Both the position numbers and the translations under genes were made by a program. The notes under the pieces are model-generated. The model saw only the letters and a program-made list of their open reading frames with translations, had not been told where the DNA came from and made no database searches. From Ancistrus triradiatus (lineage: Eukaryota > Chordata > Actinopteri > Siluriformes > Loricariidae): DNA of 64,000 nucleotides. Position 1 is the stretch's first letter. Every line of letters starts with the position of its first letter. This document shows, piece after piece, positions 50,461-61,859 of this stretch. The stretch lies in NCBI GenBank assembly GCA_025084515.1, contig JAJAGP010000206.1, positions 128,766-192,765 on the forward strand, given 5' to 3'.

Positions 50461-51004
50461 AAGAAACGGCTGCCTGATATATTTCAAATGAGTTACTATC
50501 TCCATGCTGTTAATAATATTGAGGTTAGAAAAAGTAGAGCCCACATTGGTTTGCCTGCTTCAAACCCAGCTCCTATAAAGAGATCATGGAGTGATCATAC
50601 TGTGGCTGGCTGAACCACACAGTGAGCTTCTCAGTTGGCAGCTTAGTGACATATCACAGTGCTTCAAAGACTTCCAGGACACAGGTGCCTCACTCTGAGG
50701 TATGGTGAGTTTTTTCATGATTGTTTGAGCTCAGATTACCAGTACTGTATTGTAGATGGAGATGAGCAAGATGAAACAGCTGTAATATTCCGGAGCTCAG
50801 ACAGAAAAAAATATGGACTCCAACCATCATTGTTACAAGCAGAAACACAACAAGAAATACAGTAGGGCTCATGCATGCGGCAGGGCATGTTGAGAGACTG
50901 GGGAGATGAGCAGGACCAAATTGAGGATCTACATGTACATACTGAGTACATACAGTACAATCATCAAACAATAAACAGTTTTATTACATAAGCCACCCAT
51001 ATAC

Positions 51005-51290
51005 AACAATCAGTCATAAAATTAAAATCACCTGCCTAATATAGTCTAGGTCCCCCCATGATGCCTAGCCGTCTGGGTGTGTCCTACGATATCTGTCACC
51101 AAGACATTAGCAGCAGCACCTGTAAGTCTTGCAAGCTGCAAATTGAGGTCTTGCAAAGAGAGGTCTTGCAAAGTGGATTGGACTTGTTGTACAGCACATC
51201 CCATAGATGCTGTCAGTGTTATGCACTTCACCTGCCAGTTTTTTTAACTTTAGGGCTGATTGCTGTAGGTGCAATTAGAGGTGCATTGTA
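51005..51290 (+). mobile_element. Tc1-like end fragment (lineage 2 type)
   Basis: 'tcataaaattaaaatcacct' followed by 'gcctaatatagtctaggtcc' and 'caccaagacattagcagcag' has the form of the left end of the Tc1-like family at 9957. The rest of the element is absent. Confidence 0.5.
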
Positions 51291-51494
51291 CAGATTATAG
51301 GCCGTCTGTTATGTACTGTCAGCCCCTGTTTCAGTCACTGTGTACTGAAACCATTCTCACCATTCTCAGCAAATCAGTCATATAAGTTTTATAGTGTTGC
51401 TATTCAGTTAATGGAATGGGTATGGGATGCTAAAAGCACAGAACTACACAAACCAAATATTTTGTTACAATACATCTATCTGCTTCATAAGGGC

Positions 51495-51780
51495 AGAGTG
51501 GCACGAAATTTTAGCACTGTTGCCTCACAGCTCCAGAGTTCTCTGTTTCAGAGCCAACCCCAGACTCCACCTGTGTGAAGTTTGCATGGTCTTCCCATGT
51601 CTCGGTAGCTTTACTTTGGGCAATCTGGTTTCCTCCTACATTCCACAAAAACATGGGTTAGGTTAGTGGATCTCTCTGAATTACCCCAGTGTGAATGGGT
51701 GAGTAAGTTTCTCTGGTACATATATAGCCTTGCTCCTGTCATGAACATAGCATTCAGTGCTGACCTGACATTAAATAAAT
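51495..51780 (+). repeat. SINE-like repeat, family D, copy
   Basis: Head 'tagcactgttgcctcacagc' and body 'gtgtgaagtttgcatggtct', ending in a short 'attaaataaataaaatta' tail. Confidence 0.7.
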
Positions 51781-52974
51781 AAAATTATAAATCTGTAAAT
51801 TCTGTATCGTAGATGTACCTGAGTAAAAGGTATGACCACATGACTCGTTTCACACTCATACAGTATATAACTTCAGGAGTCTCTGATACATAATTATTCA
51901 ACTTTGCATATGCTGAGACTTCAGGTAAAATGTGGACCATAGGCAATGGCAGTCAGATGTTGCTAAGTGTGTTCAGCAAGCTGAAGATACTATTCATAAC
52001 ACATAGTCAATAACAGGAAAACAGTGCAATACTTGCTACTTGCTTTTGGTTGTGATAACTAACTGCTGCATAGAATGAGTAAATAAATATACTTGATCTT
52101 TCATACACGCATTCATTAGCGGCTCAGCGGCTGTGTAACATTGATTCAGCACAAATCTAAAGAGCTGTCAACCCAGGGGAATATTTCTTTCCTTGTACTA
52201 CCCCTCTGGGAATGCTCAAAGCAGGCTCAGTAAACAAATCTTCTGTAGTAGTGAAGAGTCTAGTGTCCAGCTATTGATCACACTGATGAATTCCATAAGC
52301 CAGAGTAAATGCAGAAATGTTATAGGCTGCCATGTCTTCAGTTGTTGGGGTTTTGAAAGTTTTAGATTACATGGAAAAAACACTTATGCTGAGATTGCAT
52401 AAATTGTACCTCATTAAAATTCAGCAGTATTACCTCATCCAGCTACATGTTCTGATTCAGCTGTGGTGCTCACAGTTTGATCCCAATGCTCTGCATGAGT
52501 CCACAGTACTACGTTCCAACATGCTGCATTTTGAAAGTCCTATTTGCATGCTCTCCCATTTTGCTGTTTATCAGTTTCAGCACATAGGATGGCAAGTACA
52601 ATGTTGAATCCAAATTCACAATGAGACAGCGATAAATTCATGGTGGGAAGCAGATGGACATGTTCTTATCCCATCCCTTCACAGGGAAATGCAGCCTGGC
52701 CTGTCTGATCCTCACAGAGATAGGGTGTGGATGACTGGAGGGTGAAGCAGTAAGCCTACGGATGTATTTTTCACAGTGTGTGTGCTGCAAGTGGAGTCCA
52801 AACCTCATTAAAATCAATTTCCCAAGTGCCAGCAAAGGAAGTTGTTTTCCTGGTGTGGAGAGCATCTCCTCCTACTGCCAAAAATCCACAAGCAATCACT
52901 TAAACTAATACTGAGGGGGTTTCAATGTACATGTCAGCCAAAATATGAAATAGCAAAATCTGTCAGCAGGACAA

Positions 52975-53110
52975 TACAGTGGTAAAGTGGTTAGTGCTGT
53001 CTCCCACAGCTCCAGAGATTCCCAGCTAGATTCCCGGCTCGGCCACTGTCTGTGTGAAAATCTCATGTGTCTGTTTGGGTTTTGTCCAGGTACTTTGTTT
53101 TCTGTAATGC
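52975..53110 (+). repeat. SINE-like repeat, family D, truncated copy
   Basis: Head 'taaagtggttagtgctgtct' and part of the body ('gtctgtttgggttttgtcca'). The 3' half is missing. Confidence 0.65.
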
Positions 53111-53439
53111 AGTGGTTCTCAAACTTTACTGCAGTGCCACCATTTTGTAAAGAGAATATTTTGGAGAAGTTCCCCACCCTGACACACGTACACGTCTTTT
53201 GATTCCAAACGCCACTGAAATGTATTTTAAACACTACAATTCATACAAAACTGCAATGTCTTATTGAATAAAACATAAAAAAGTGACAAATCATATACAT
53301 TACAGTGTTACATTACAAGTGACATGCATTATGTATCTTCCATTTTCTGTCTGAGTTTTTTCTGGCTCAAAAATGCCTCATTTGTTTGCCTTTCTGCCAA
53401 GGTCCCTTTGTACCTGTCTTTAGTTTCACCTTCAATTAA

Positions 53440-53620
53440 ACTACTAATCCTATATGTTCACATACTTTAGCCACTCACAGATATGTAAAATTGGTATAAT
53501 ATTTTATCTAATTTGTTTACTTTTAAGACTTGTGTGAAAATTCAATGATGTTTAAGGTCATTTTCATGCAGAAATACTGTAGAAAAGTCGAACAGGTTCA
53601 CAAACTTTCAAGCACGACTA
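53440..53620 (-). mobile_element. Tc1 terminal fragment (lineage 1)
   Basis: 'agccactcacagatatgtaa' through 'ttcatgcagaaatac' to 'cacaaactttcaagcac' is one Tc1 end with a little interior. The transposase is absent. Confidence 0.65.
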
Positions 53621-54731
53621 TGGAGTATTGAGAGAATGCTTGCATTTAGCTTGTATAACAATACAGCAGGGGAAAAATAATCACCTAGGATATGTAATGA
53701 CTGAGGCATCAATACATAAATTATGTAGCTCATTTAAATACTATAAAACAGCAGCAAATTGCAAACATGCTCAGACAATGAAAAATTGACAGGATGAGTG
53801 GAAATCACAGCTCTAAATGTGCAGAGTCAAAAAAGACTAGATTGAACTGATTAACTTCAGGAGTGGAATTTTTCTGGTGTTATTATGGCAAGAATATGTG
53901 TATGTGTTTGACAGAACAATTTATCACATCAGATAGCTGGCTTTGACGTTTCTCAGCTCCGCTTACAGCTCATATAAACCAAAGGAGTTGTAGGTCCAAT
54001 ATTGTGTTCTTTTACACAGTTTAACCCCCAAGCATAACATTTGTGTCTGAAGTGTCACCCTGTATCTCATCAATAAAAATAGTGGAAGAAACAAACATCT
54101 ATGGTCCACTTTAACAAACTGAGGCTCAGGATCTAGAGCAATATCTTTGTTGTCATGGCAAATATACAACCTGAGTAGCAAAGATGCTTTAAGAAACTTG
54201 GAATTTCATCTCACGACAAGGCATCATGTCTGATACGGTTAATCAGAATTGCCATGTTATTCTAATCTGGACACTTTCACACGGCTGCTAGGTAGCTTAG
54301 GAATATCTCTTTTTTCCATTTGGCCAGTACTGTGATGCCATGTATAAATCAGCTTTGAATTGAGAACTGAAAAAGCCATTAGTCCAGGACTTTACCCATC
54401 TTAACATATAAAATATGATAATGCATGAATAATGCCGGTCAAGCATCAGTAGATAGCTTTACTGTTCCTTTCTTTGTGTACGGGGGCCATTACCAAGGGC
54501 CAACTGTGTCTGTGATGAATGGATGCTTAAGTTAATCAGAACTTATTATCTGCTTGGCTCAAAAAAACCTGTAGTCCCTCTGACTGTGCTAATGTAGTAA
54601 TGTTCTAACACATTGTCCCTTTCTTTCTCACCACTACCATACGGGATATAAAAGTGATTAATTTATTTTCTAATTTCACTTGACTTTGCATTAAAGAGAG
54701 ATTAACCATGAATCATTGTTTTCTTTAAAAG

Positions 54732-54907
54732 GGGCGACCAAGGACATGGGTAAAATGCTGGGAGAAAAGGAGGAGAAGGACCCTGATGCTGAGAAGAAGG
54801 AGGAGGAGAGACAAGAGGCTCTCCGGCAGCAAGAGGAAGAGCGGAAGGCTAAATATGCAAAAATGGAGGCAGAGAGGGAATCGATACGACAGGGAATCAG
54901 GGATAAG
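54732..54907 (+). CDS. cplx1/cplx2l: Complexin, second coding exon (residues 11-69)
   Basis: The acceptor AG is at 54730-54731 and the donor GTAAGA at 54908. It encodes GATKDMGKMLG, an acidic/basic accessory helix (KDPDAEKKEEERQEALRQQE, residues 26-45) and the SNARE-binding central helix up to IRDK (residue 69). Arg48, Arg59 and Arg63, which contact the SNARE groove in complexins, are all present. The exon ends just before the conserved Tyr70. Residues Tyr52, Lys54 and Gly65 favour complexin-1; Gln44 is complexin-2-like, so the paralogue is not settled. Purifying selection is evident against the decayed surroundings. Confidence 0.97.
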
Positions 54908-55109
54908 GTAAGAAAGGTTATTAAAAAAGTATAGTATAGTAGCAACTAATCTTATTTATTATATTATGTAGCATCGTGTCACAGTATTGTATACATCAAT
55001 CTTATCATTGTGGTAGAAGTCATTATTATTTTTATTATGTTTTTCATTTGTTGTCCTCTTTCATCCCTCAGACTTTGGTAAACAAAATTTCCAGCCTGCA
55101 TTACACAAA

Positions 55110-56290
55110 TATACTAATTGACAATCAAATATAATGCACCCACATGGAAAATGTCAGGTTGCTGCAAAACTTGGCAGGCAGTTATGTCTCAGACAGATCT
55201 GTAGATCATTGACTACTAGACATGCCTCTCTGATGCACCTTGGAAGAAATTTTGCCCAGTTGAAAGGCTTTGAGGGGGAGCGCAACACTGGACTGAGAGA
55301 AGCAGGGTGGTCTTTTTGACTAACTGTCCGTCATCTAGGCCGTTCTGACCTAGCTGTTAGGAGGTGTTGGGAGCAGTGGTTCCATAAGGGCACACAAACA
55401 TGACAAACAGGCTCTGGACGGCCCACACTAACCACCAGTACAGAGGATAGTTTGATTCTCTGGCAAACACCAGCAGCTCCCACAGTTTTTGTCATCCACC
55501 ACATGTGGCACCTTCACTACACACCCCTATCTCTGCCCGGCCCATTTCCAGGTGCTTAGCAGAAGGAAATTTGCTGTCACAGTTCCCATCACGTGTCCTG
55601 CCATTGACAGCCAGCAACTGTCACATTCATTTGCAATTGTGTCATGAACCCGTATGGCTATGGACTGGAACCGTATTGTCTTTAGCGACAAATCCAGGAT
55701 CTGCTTTGGGATCCGTCGACAGTTGGTTTTGAGTATGGAGTGATTGAGTATTGTGAGTGCTACAGTCCTGCCTTTGATGTGGAGTGACACACAGCACCAA
55801 CTGCTGTTGTATGCCCTATGCCTCACAAAAAACAGTCAATCAACCCTAGTAGTGAAACCAGGGACACTAACAGCTGTATGTGCAGGACATCCTGCGGCCA
55901 CGTGTTGCCTCTCACGGCAGAACTTCCAGCTGGTATTTTCAGCAGGACAGTGTTTGCCCACCCACACACAATATCTCTGCCAGATTGCAACAAGTCCTTG
56001 GGCTGCCCTGTTGCTAGATTAATTGCCAACTGAGCATTTATGGGACCAGCTGGGATACCAGCTTTGGCAACCTACAAGCGTGCAGGATCTACAGGCCCAA
56101 CTGCGACATCAGCAGCAGGATACAATATGGAACCTGTTTACCTCCAATGCCTACCCTTCTCTAATCTTGTATCCATGCTAGAGGCTGCCTAACAGGGTAC
56201 TAGAGCCTCCTTTCAACTGAATAGTTTTCCCCACTAAACTCTAATATTGTTATCACTTATATATCATCATTACATTCATATGAAGTTTCA
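55110..56290 (+). mobile_element. Degenerate Tc1-like transposon (third lineage)
   Basis: A Tc1-type transposase remnant on the + strand. DNA-binding-region text lies around 55150-55290. The first catalytic block, DWNRIVFSDKSRFC, is at about 55660-55705 (Lys where Glu is usual). Second-block text (FQQDSVCPPTHN-like, in a shifted frame) is near 55940-55970, and an end-region NL-type motif near 56160. It is interrupted by stops and frameshifts. The sequence differs clearly from the lineage 1 copies. Confidence 0.75.
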
Positions 56291-56294
56291 TTTG

Positions 56295-57630
56295 ATTTCA
56301 GCAACTTCTTCATGGTGAGTTATTTCTTTTTTTTGTCAATGAGTGTATGTTGTACAATCATTAATGGTATGGAAATTGTTAGTATTAACATTAAGCCAGT
56401 TATAGTATAGATATATTTATGGTATAGATATAGTTATAGTAACACATAGAAGAATAAGACATCTTTTTTCCTTAACACACATCAATTAATTTGTGTGAAC
56501 TGAACCAAGTCATGAAAATGTAGAACTTTTCATAAAATGATTAGGGGCTACCAGAGGGAATAAATGTGTAGCAATGAGCGCAAAGTCACTACCAAACATT
56601 TTTATCTGAGAACTATCATAAAATAGCTTCTGTAATTGTGATTTACCAAAGACTAAACAAAACTGCAAATCCACCTATTACATAAAGGATGTCCCACACA
56701 TGTTTCTTGCCCTCCCTGTCTTCTGAGCAAAATTGAAAGGCAAAAAGTAACCGCTGAAATTACTGTAGTTACTAGATAACATCTTTACATAACTGCTACT
56801 TGACTTTTGGAAGGCTGGATTCACTGCAATACTTGACTGAATCCTGCAATAGCTCTCTATATCATTAATCTCTGCTGCATTAGTTAGTGAAGCAGCTAGC
56901 AACAAAATAAATTAATAAATTAAAAACTTATATACTGTGGTGGTGCTAAAGGGGCAACCAAGCAGAAAGCTGTTGCTGAGTGATAGCCTATGTATGAGAT
57001 TGCAAGGGCCCTGGAGCTGCTTGTGTTAGTCTAGTGGAGAGGGGGAAAATACGAAGTCAGGCTTGCCAGACATTTTTCTGTGGAGAGAGACTGACTATGC
57101 TTGACTTCCCCCTGTAAAACTGTCATACAACCTTGTTTTCAGCATGGCACCATGGATAGAATTGAAGAATAAACACATGGGTACTTCAGTACTCTGTACC
57201 CAGCAGGGATTTAAATTCACAGTACTTGACCAACGTTTCTCTTTGTAAAATCACTCATATACTTCTTGGATGAGACATGCTCAACTTCATGACATCTGTG
57301 CTTAATAAGGCTGAGTGTTGGTATTATTCAAAGTTGATCAAAACTTTATGATGTTTAAACAGCCTAATATAAGCTTTGTGGGCATGATGAGGATGATTTA
57401 CTAAGGATTTCTGTATAACACAGAACTTAATAATATCGGACTGGGTGACAGGATCGAGATGTCATTGATATGAACTTCAGGTCACACTCTTATTTCATAT
57501 TAGCACATAAATAATGCTTTCACTCCAATAAAGCAATAAGCAATAAAGCATATGAATATGCAATGAATATGCAATGAATATGAATTTTGAATTTTAGACA
57601 GCAATACACAAACCATATACAGTGATGCTT
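56295..57630. other. Intronic sequence without recognised features
   Basis: Includes a small tandem 'tatgcaatgaa' array at about 57550-57585. Nothing else recognised. Confidence 0.35.
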
Positions 57631-57644
57631 TAATATGTATTAAC

Positions 57645-58185
57645 CATTTAGAATTTTATATATTTCTGCATAAATATGACCTAAAGCATCATCAGATTTT
57701 TACACAAGTATTAAAAGTAAAGAGAACCCAATTAAACAAATCAGACAAAATACTATACGTGGTCATTTATTTGTGGAGGAAAATGATCCATAGTCACACA
57801 TCTGTGAGTAGCAAATGTAGAGGGTGAAATTAGAGTCAGGTGTTTTCAAACAATGGGATGACAATCAGGTGTGAGTGGGCACATTGTTGTATTTATAGAA
57901 GAGGGCTCTATCAAAGTCTGCTCTTCATATCACTTTTTGTCAGAGTGTATCATGGCTCAAAGAAAAGAGTTCTCTGAGGTCCTTGGAAAAAGAATCTTTG
58001 ATCCTCCTAAGGCAACTAAAGGCCTCTCACATTGCCCAATGTTATTTTCATGAATCCACCATTAGGAACAACTGAACAACAATGGTGAGCATGGCAGGGT
58101 TGCAAGGAAAAAAAGAACATTGCTGGCCATCACATGGCATGTTGACAATCCAGAAGGCTATTGGAACAACATTTTGTAGATGAAT
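57645..58185 (+). mobile_element. Tc1 transposon (lineage 1), left part, interrupted by an LTR element
   Basis: A complete-looking left end ('ttctgcataaatatgaccta') continues into decayed N-terminal transposase sequence. The copy then breaks off at 'cattttgtagatgaat' and resumes at 61707 with 'tggatgagtccaaaatagag', the expected continuation of the Tc1 catalytic region. Confidence 0.88.
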
Positions 58186-58915
58186 TATTAGGAGTAATGC
58201 TGACCCTGGCTCGTGACACTAGAAGTCAGCATTGATTCATTCTGCGGCATGTGCATGCTCGGCGTGATCGTACATGCACCAGCCCTGGTTTGGCACCATG
58301 CACGAATGTGGCGGCACCTGATGTTGGGGCTATTTAAGTACACCTTTGAGCCCACATATTTTGAGTTGCATCCTTGGACTCCTTGCCCCTCACACGGTCG
58401 AATTGCTATCGCATGTTTTGCATCGGGAAAGAGGTGTAGCTGGCGATTTGTAGACCATCAGCAAATGTACGCTTTAGAGACCTGAGGTTACCGCTAGGGT
58501 TTAGTTTTTGAATAGTGTAGGGCTAGTTCCGGCTATTCCTTCCCATTTGCCATCAACGGGGTTTAGCTGTCTTCTTCGGCGGCTTTGGCCCGCTCACTGC
58601 GGCTGCGTGGGCCCATTGCCTTCTTCCTCACTTGCCCGTAGCCTGTACGCGATCACGGTTTAGAAAGGACACTGTACTGCCTTTTAATTCGATCTCGTCG
58701 TTTTCCCTTCCACGTCCATCTCACGCTCTGTGTACAAAGAACCATGAGTCGGCTTCACGGCAATGCATCCATCTCACACTCTGTGTATGGAGAACCATGA
58801 GACGCTTTCGCGGCGCGGACCCGTACGTCTATTGTCTATGTAAGCGAAAATCTGCATGGGGCGCTGTACGCTTACAGCATATGTTTTTGTTTGGTTTTTT
58901 TCTGTTCATTTTCAG
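58186..58915 (+). repeat. 5' LTR, 3'-truncated
   Basis: Matches 60550-61265. Both start 'tattaggagtaatgctgacc' and share a TATA-like 'ggggctatttaag' (58326 and 60679). The match ends near 58915, where Gag-like sequence begins, so the U5, primer-binding site and Gag N-terminus are deleted. In an 84-bp sample at the start I count about 11 differences between the copies. Confidence 0.85.
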
Positions 58916-58928
58916 TTCCGTGTTTTCA

Positions 58929-59900
58929 GTATTACTCAGGGCAGCGGGTCTGTTGCAGAGTACGTTACAGAGTTTTGTGCTGTGGCCACGAGAGCGGTCT
59001 GGATGACCTGCTGCTCATGGCCATGTTTGAGAGGAGCCTTGACAATTCCCTGAAGGATGTGCTACGGCCATTTCTTCCCGCCTTCTCCCTGGCTGCTCTG
59101 TGCAGTCTGGCCCTTTGCACAGGCGTGCTGCTTAGGACCCCTCTTGTAAGCCACATTAGCTCGGTATCTGATCCACTAGTGCCACCCAGCTTTGAACCTG
59201 AGCATGTTAGCTCCGTACCTGGGCAGTTAGCACCCTCCTGTACTTTTTGAGATCTCCCAGGGTCTCAGGGTGGTTGCAGACTACGTGTGTTTTAACGACT
59301 GGGTGCTCATGGACATTTTTGAGCTTCTCCTTAGAGAAAAAGGTTAGGAATGAGCTGTTCTTTCTTCTGGACCCTGCCTCCCCGGCTGATCTGTACGATT
59401 TGGCCATCCATGCAGACAACTGCCTTCTACAGCAGGCTGGTTCTTTCTCCAGCTTGCCACATTCCTTGTGTCTGGTTCATACCAGTCCTGAGCATGCCGT
59501 GCCCCTTAGTTCCACACCTGAGCATGTTAGCTCCGTACCTAAGCAGTTTGGGCTGTCCTGTATTTTTGGCATATCCCAAGGGCCCAGGGCGGTCACAGGG
59601 CAGTCACAGAATACGCGCAAGAGTTCCGTGAGCTGGCTGTGGCGACTGGTTTTAACGACCGGGCACTCATGGACATTTTTAAACTTGGCCTTAGCAAGGA
59701 AGTTAGGAACGAGCAGTTCTTTCTTCCAGACCCTGCCTTCCCGGCTGATCTGTATGATTTGGCCATCTGGGCAGACACCCACCTTATACAGCAGGCCAGT
59801 TCTATCTCGAGCTTGCCACTTTCCTTGCATCCGGTTCATACCAGATCTGAGCTCGTCACGTCCTTTAGCTCCATACCTGAGCATGTTAGCTCCGTACCTG
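58929..59900 (+). CDS. Triplicated Gag-like module, frame broken
   Basis: Three tandem units of about 320 bp start at 58929, 59250 and 59569. Each starts with a Q-G-(S/P/L)-x-x-V-x-x-Y-type segment, then D-(R/L/V)-L-(L)-M-(D/A)-(I/M)-F. Units 2 and 3 continue KVRNELFFLLDPASPADLYD and EVRNEQFFLPDPAFPADLYD, then LAI(H/W)AD. This is the retrotransposon Gag pattern (F..GL..E...EL … LD.L..LAI..D..L). Each unit ends in a few SSVPEH-type repeats. Frame changes separate the units, so no single protein is encoded. The longest in-frame part is unit 3 plus the repeats (59639-60175, 178 codons). Confidence 0.75.
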
Positions 59901-60290
59901 AGCGGTTAGCTCTGCCCAGCTCCTTATCTGAGCTTGACCCGCCCTTTCGCTCCGTATCTGAGCCTGTTAGCTCTGTACCTGTGCAATTAGCACCGCCCAG
60001 CTCTATACCTGAGTGTGCCGCGCCCCTTAGCTTTGTACCTCAACATGTCAGCTCCGTACCTGAGCAGTTAGTGCCATCCAGCTCCTTAGCTGAGGATGCC
60101 GCGCCCTTTAGCTCCAAACCTGAGCATGTTAGCTCCGTACCTGAGCAGTTAGCGCAGCCCAGCTCCTTACCTTAGCACGCCGCGCCCTTTAGCTTTGTAC
60201 CTGAGCATGTTAGCTCCATACCTGAGCATGCCGCACTTCTTGGCTCCGTGCCTTACCTCAGCCATTTGTGCCACGATTGCAACCTTTTTA
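59490..60290 (+). repeat. Coding minisatellite (SSVPEH-type), + strand
   Basis: Variants of 'agctccgtacctgagcatgt' recur about every 27-30 bp, densest at 59860-60250. They encode alternations such as PEHVSSVPEQLAPPSS. It is the reverse complement of the 21890-22460 array in type. A few units also close modules 1 and 2 of the Gag-like triplication. Confidence 0.9.
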
Positions 60291-60549
60291 ATTGGTTTTG
60301 TTGGGTCTAGCACCGTTTTTGAGCTGTCCGTGCCGAGCTCTGCCCTTGAGCCGCTTGCGGCTACTCCTGATCTCAAGCCAATTAGTCTGATTCCTGCTTT
60401 GGACTTGTCATGCCCTACTCTCCCATTTGGCCCTTACTTGAAGGTGCATCCTGCCGACTGGCGCCTCCCCGAACATCATACACAAAACCCTGACCATATT
60501 AGACAGGCTGGGCTTAGGGGCATCGGGAAGTCAACCCTTAGGGGGGTAC

Positions 60550-61490
60550 TATTAGGAGTAATGCTGACCCTGGCCTGTGACACTAGAGGTCAGCATCAAT
60601 TCATTCTGAGGTGTGTGCATGCTCAGAGCGATCGCCCTGGTTTGGCACCATGCGTGCAAGTGGCGACACCTGCTGGAGGGGCTATTTAAGCACACCTTTG
60701 TCGCATTCTTGAACTCCTTGGCCCTCACACGATCTAATTGCTATTGTGTTTTTTGCATCAAGGAAAGAAGTGTAGCTGGCAGTTTGTAGACCGTCAGCAA
60801 ATGTACGGTTTAGAGACCCAAGGTTTCCGCTAGGGTTTAGTTTTTGAATAGCGTAGCGCTAGTTCCGGCTAGTCCTTCCCGTTCATCATCTCTGGGGTCT
60901 CGCCATCTTCTCCGGCGGCTTTGGCTTGCTCACTGCAGCTATGCAAGCCCCGCCTTCTTCCTCACTCGCCCGTAGCCTGTATAACTTTAATGTAACCCCC
61001 CTCTTCGTGACCGTGGGAAGTAGCGCTCGCGCTTTGGAAAGGACACTGTGCTACCTTTTAATTCGGCCTTGTCCTTTTCTTTTCCACATTCGTCTCACGC
61101 TCTGTGTATGGAGAACCGTGAGTCGCCTTCACAGCAACGTGTCCATCTCGCGCTCCGTGTATGCTTATTCTGTTGCTGAGCCATGCTGAAAGCGTTCCTC
61201 TGCATAGGGGCACTGTATGCTTACGGCGTATGTTATTGTTTGGGTTTTTCTGTTTGTTTCTTCAGTGACTCAGTGGCGTGTTGGGTTTAAACAGTGTCTA
61301 CCCATGCATCTGCCCAGGGTTTTATCCTCAGGCACTGAAGCAGTTTTCTTTGTTGTTTTATTTGCTTGCTTTCCGTTGTGTAGTTGGTTTCTCTTATTTA
61401 TTTATAGTTTGGTTCACCATTTCCATCTGGAACTAACTGCATTTGGGTCCTAAAAAACCTTTATATTTTTATTTTCGTGGTTTGCCTGGT
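60550..61490 (+). repeat. 3' LTR
   Basis: Longer than the 5' copy. The first about 715 bp match 58186-58915 and the rest (about 61266-61480) is unique within this element but resembles the LTR end at 21100-21200. It follows the purine run AGGGGGGTAC, as expected for a 3' LTR. Confidence 0.8.
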
Positions 61491-61504
61491 TTTTAATATT
61501 GCGA

Positions 61505-61706
61505 ACTATAACATGGATAGGTACTGTGGTACTGGACTATGGACCAGAAGGTCCAGGGTCCAAATTTCACCTCTGCCAAGCTGCCACTGTTGGGTCTTTG
61601 AGCAAGGCCCTTAACCCACAATTGCCTGGATTGTAAGACTGTATCAGTTGTAAGTCGCTCTGGATAAGGGCATCTGCTAAATACTGTAAATGTAATGTAA
61701 ATGTAA
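61505..61706 (-). repeat. Teleost interspersed repeat, family A, copy 4
   Basis: Complement of 1160-1350: 'ggaccagaaggtccagggtc', 'caagctgccactgttgggtc' and 'aagtcgctctggataagggc'. It lies exactly between the LTR element and the resumed Tc1 copy, so it inserted into or beside that junction. Confidence 0.85.
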
Positions 61707-61855
61707 ATGGATGAGTCCAAAATAGAGCATTTTGGTTTAAACAAAAACTGTGAAGTATGGTGGTGGTAGAATCAAGATTTGGCCCTGGTTTGCTGCATCT
61801 GGGACAGGAAGGCTTGCCATCATTTAAAATAACCATAAATAAAAATGTTTTCAAA
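61707..61855 (+). mobile_element. Tc1 transposon (lineage 1), right part of the interrupted copy
   Basis: Resumes with 'tggatgagtccaaaatagag', 'actgtgaagtatggtggtgg' and 'ggaaggcttgccatcattt', collinear with Tc1 catalytic sequence. It is truncated near 61855 and has no right end. Confidence 0.85.
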
Positions 61856-61859
61856 TCTG

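Larger units (their letters stand above)
13229..54731 (+). other. 41.5-kb complexin intron
   Basis: It is bounded by donor GTAAGT at 13229 and acceptor TTTCTTTAAAAG ending at 54731. It holds most of the mobile elements listed here, on both strands. Long introns between these two coding exons are normal for the family. Any regulatory elements within it cannot be picked out from one sequence alone. Confidence 0.9.
58186..61500 (+). mobile_element. Gypsy-type LTR element, apparently gag-only, second family member
   Basis: About 3.3 kb on the + strand. It runs: truncated 5' LTR (58186-58915), three Gag-plus-repeat modules (58929-60290), a non-repeat tail, a purine-rich AGGGGGGTAC (about 60540-60549), and 3' LTR (60550 to about 61480-61500). 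I find no protease, RT, RNase H or integrase. The 3' LTR end ('ttcaccatttccatctggaa' to 'tttattttcg') is the reverse complement of the LTR end at 21130-21200, tying the two elements together. The right boundary is blurred by a family A repeat. It is much richer in G+C and CpG than its surroundings. Confidence 0.85.

Noticed and set aside
54908..54934. Extension of the complexin frame past IRDK to a stop at 54934
   Set aside because: The conserved donor GTAAGA at 54908 and the known family sequence show that translation continues in a later exon instead.
54691..54945. 84-codon Ser-rich minus-strand frame
   Set aside because: It is the antisense shadow of the complexin exon.
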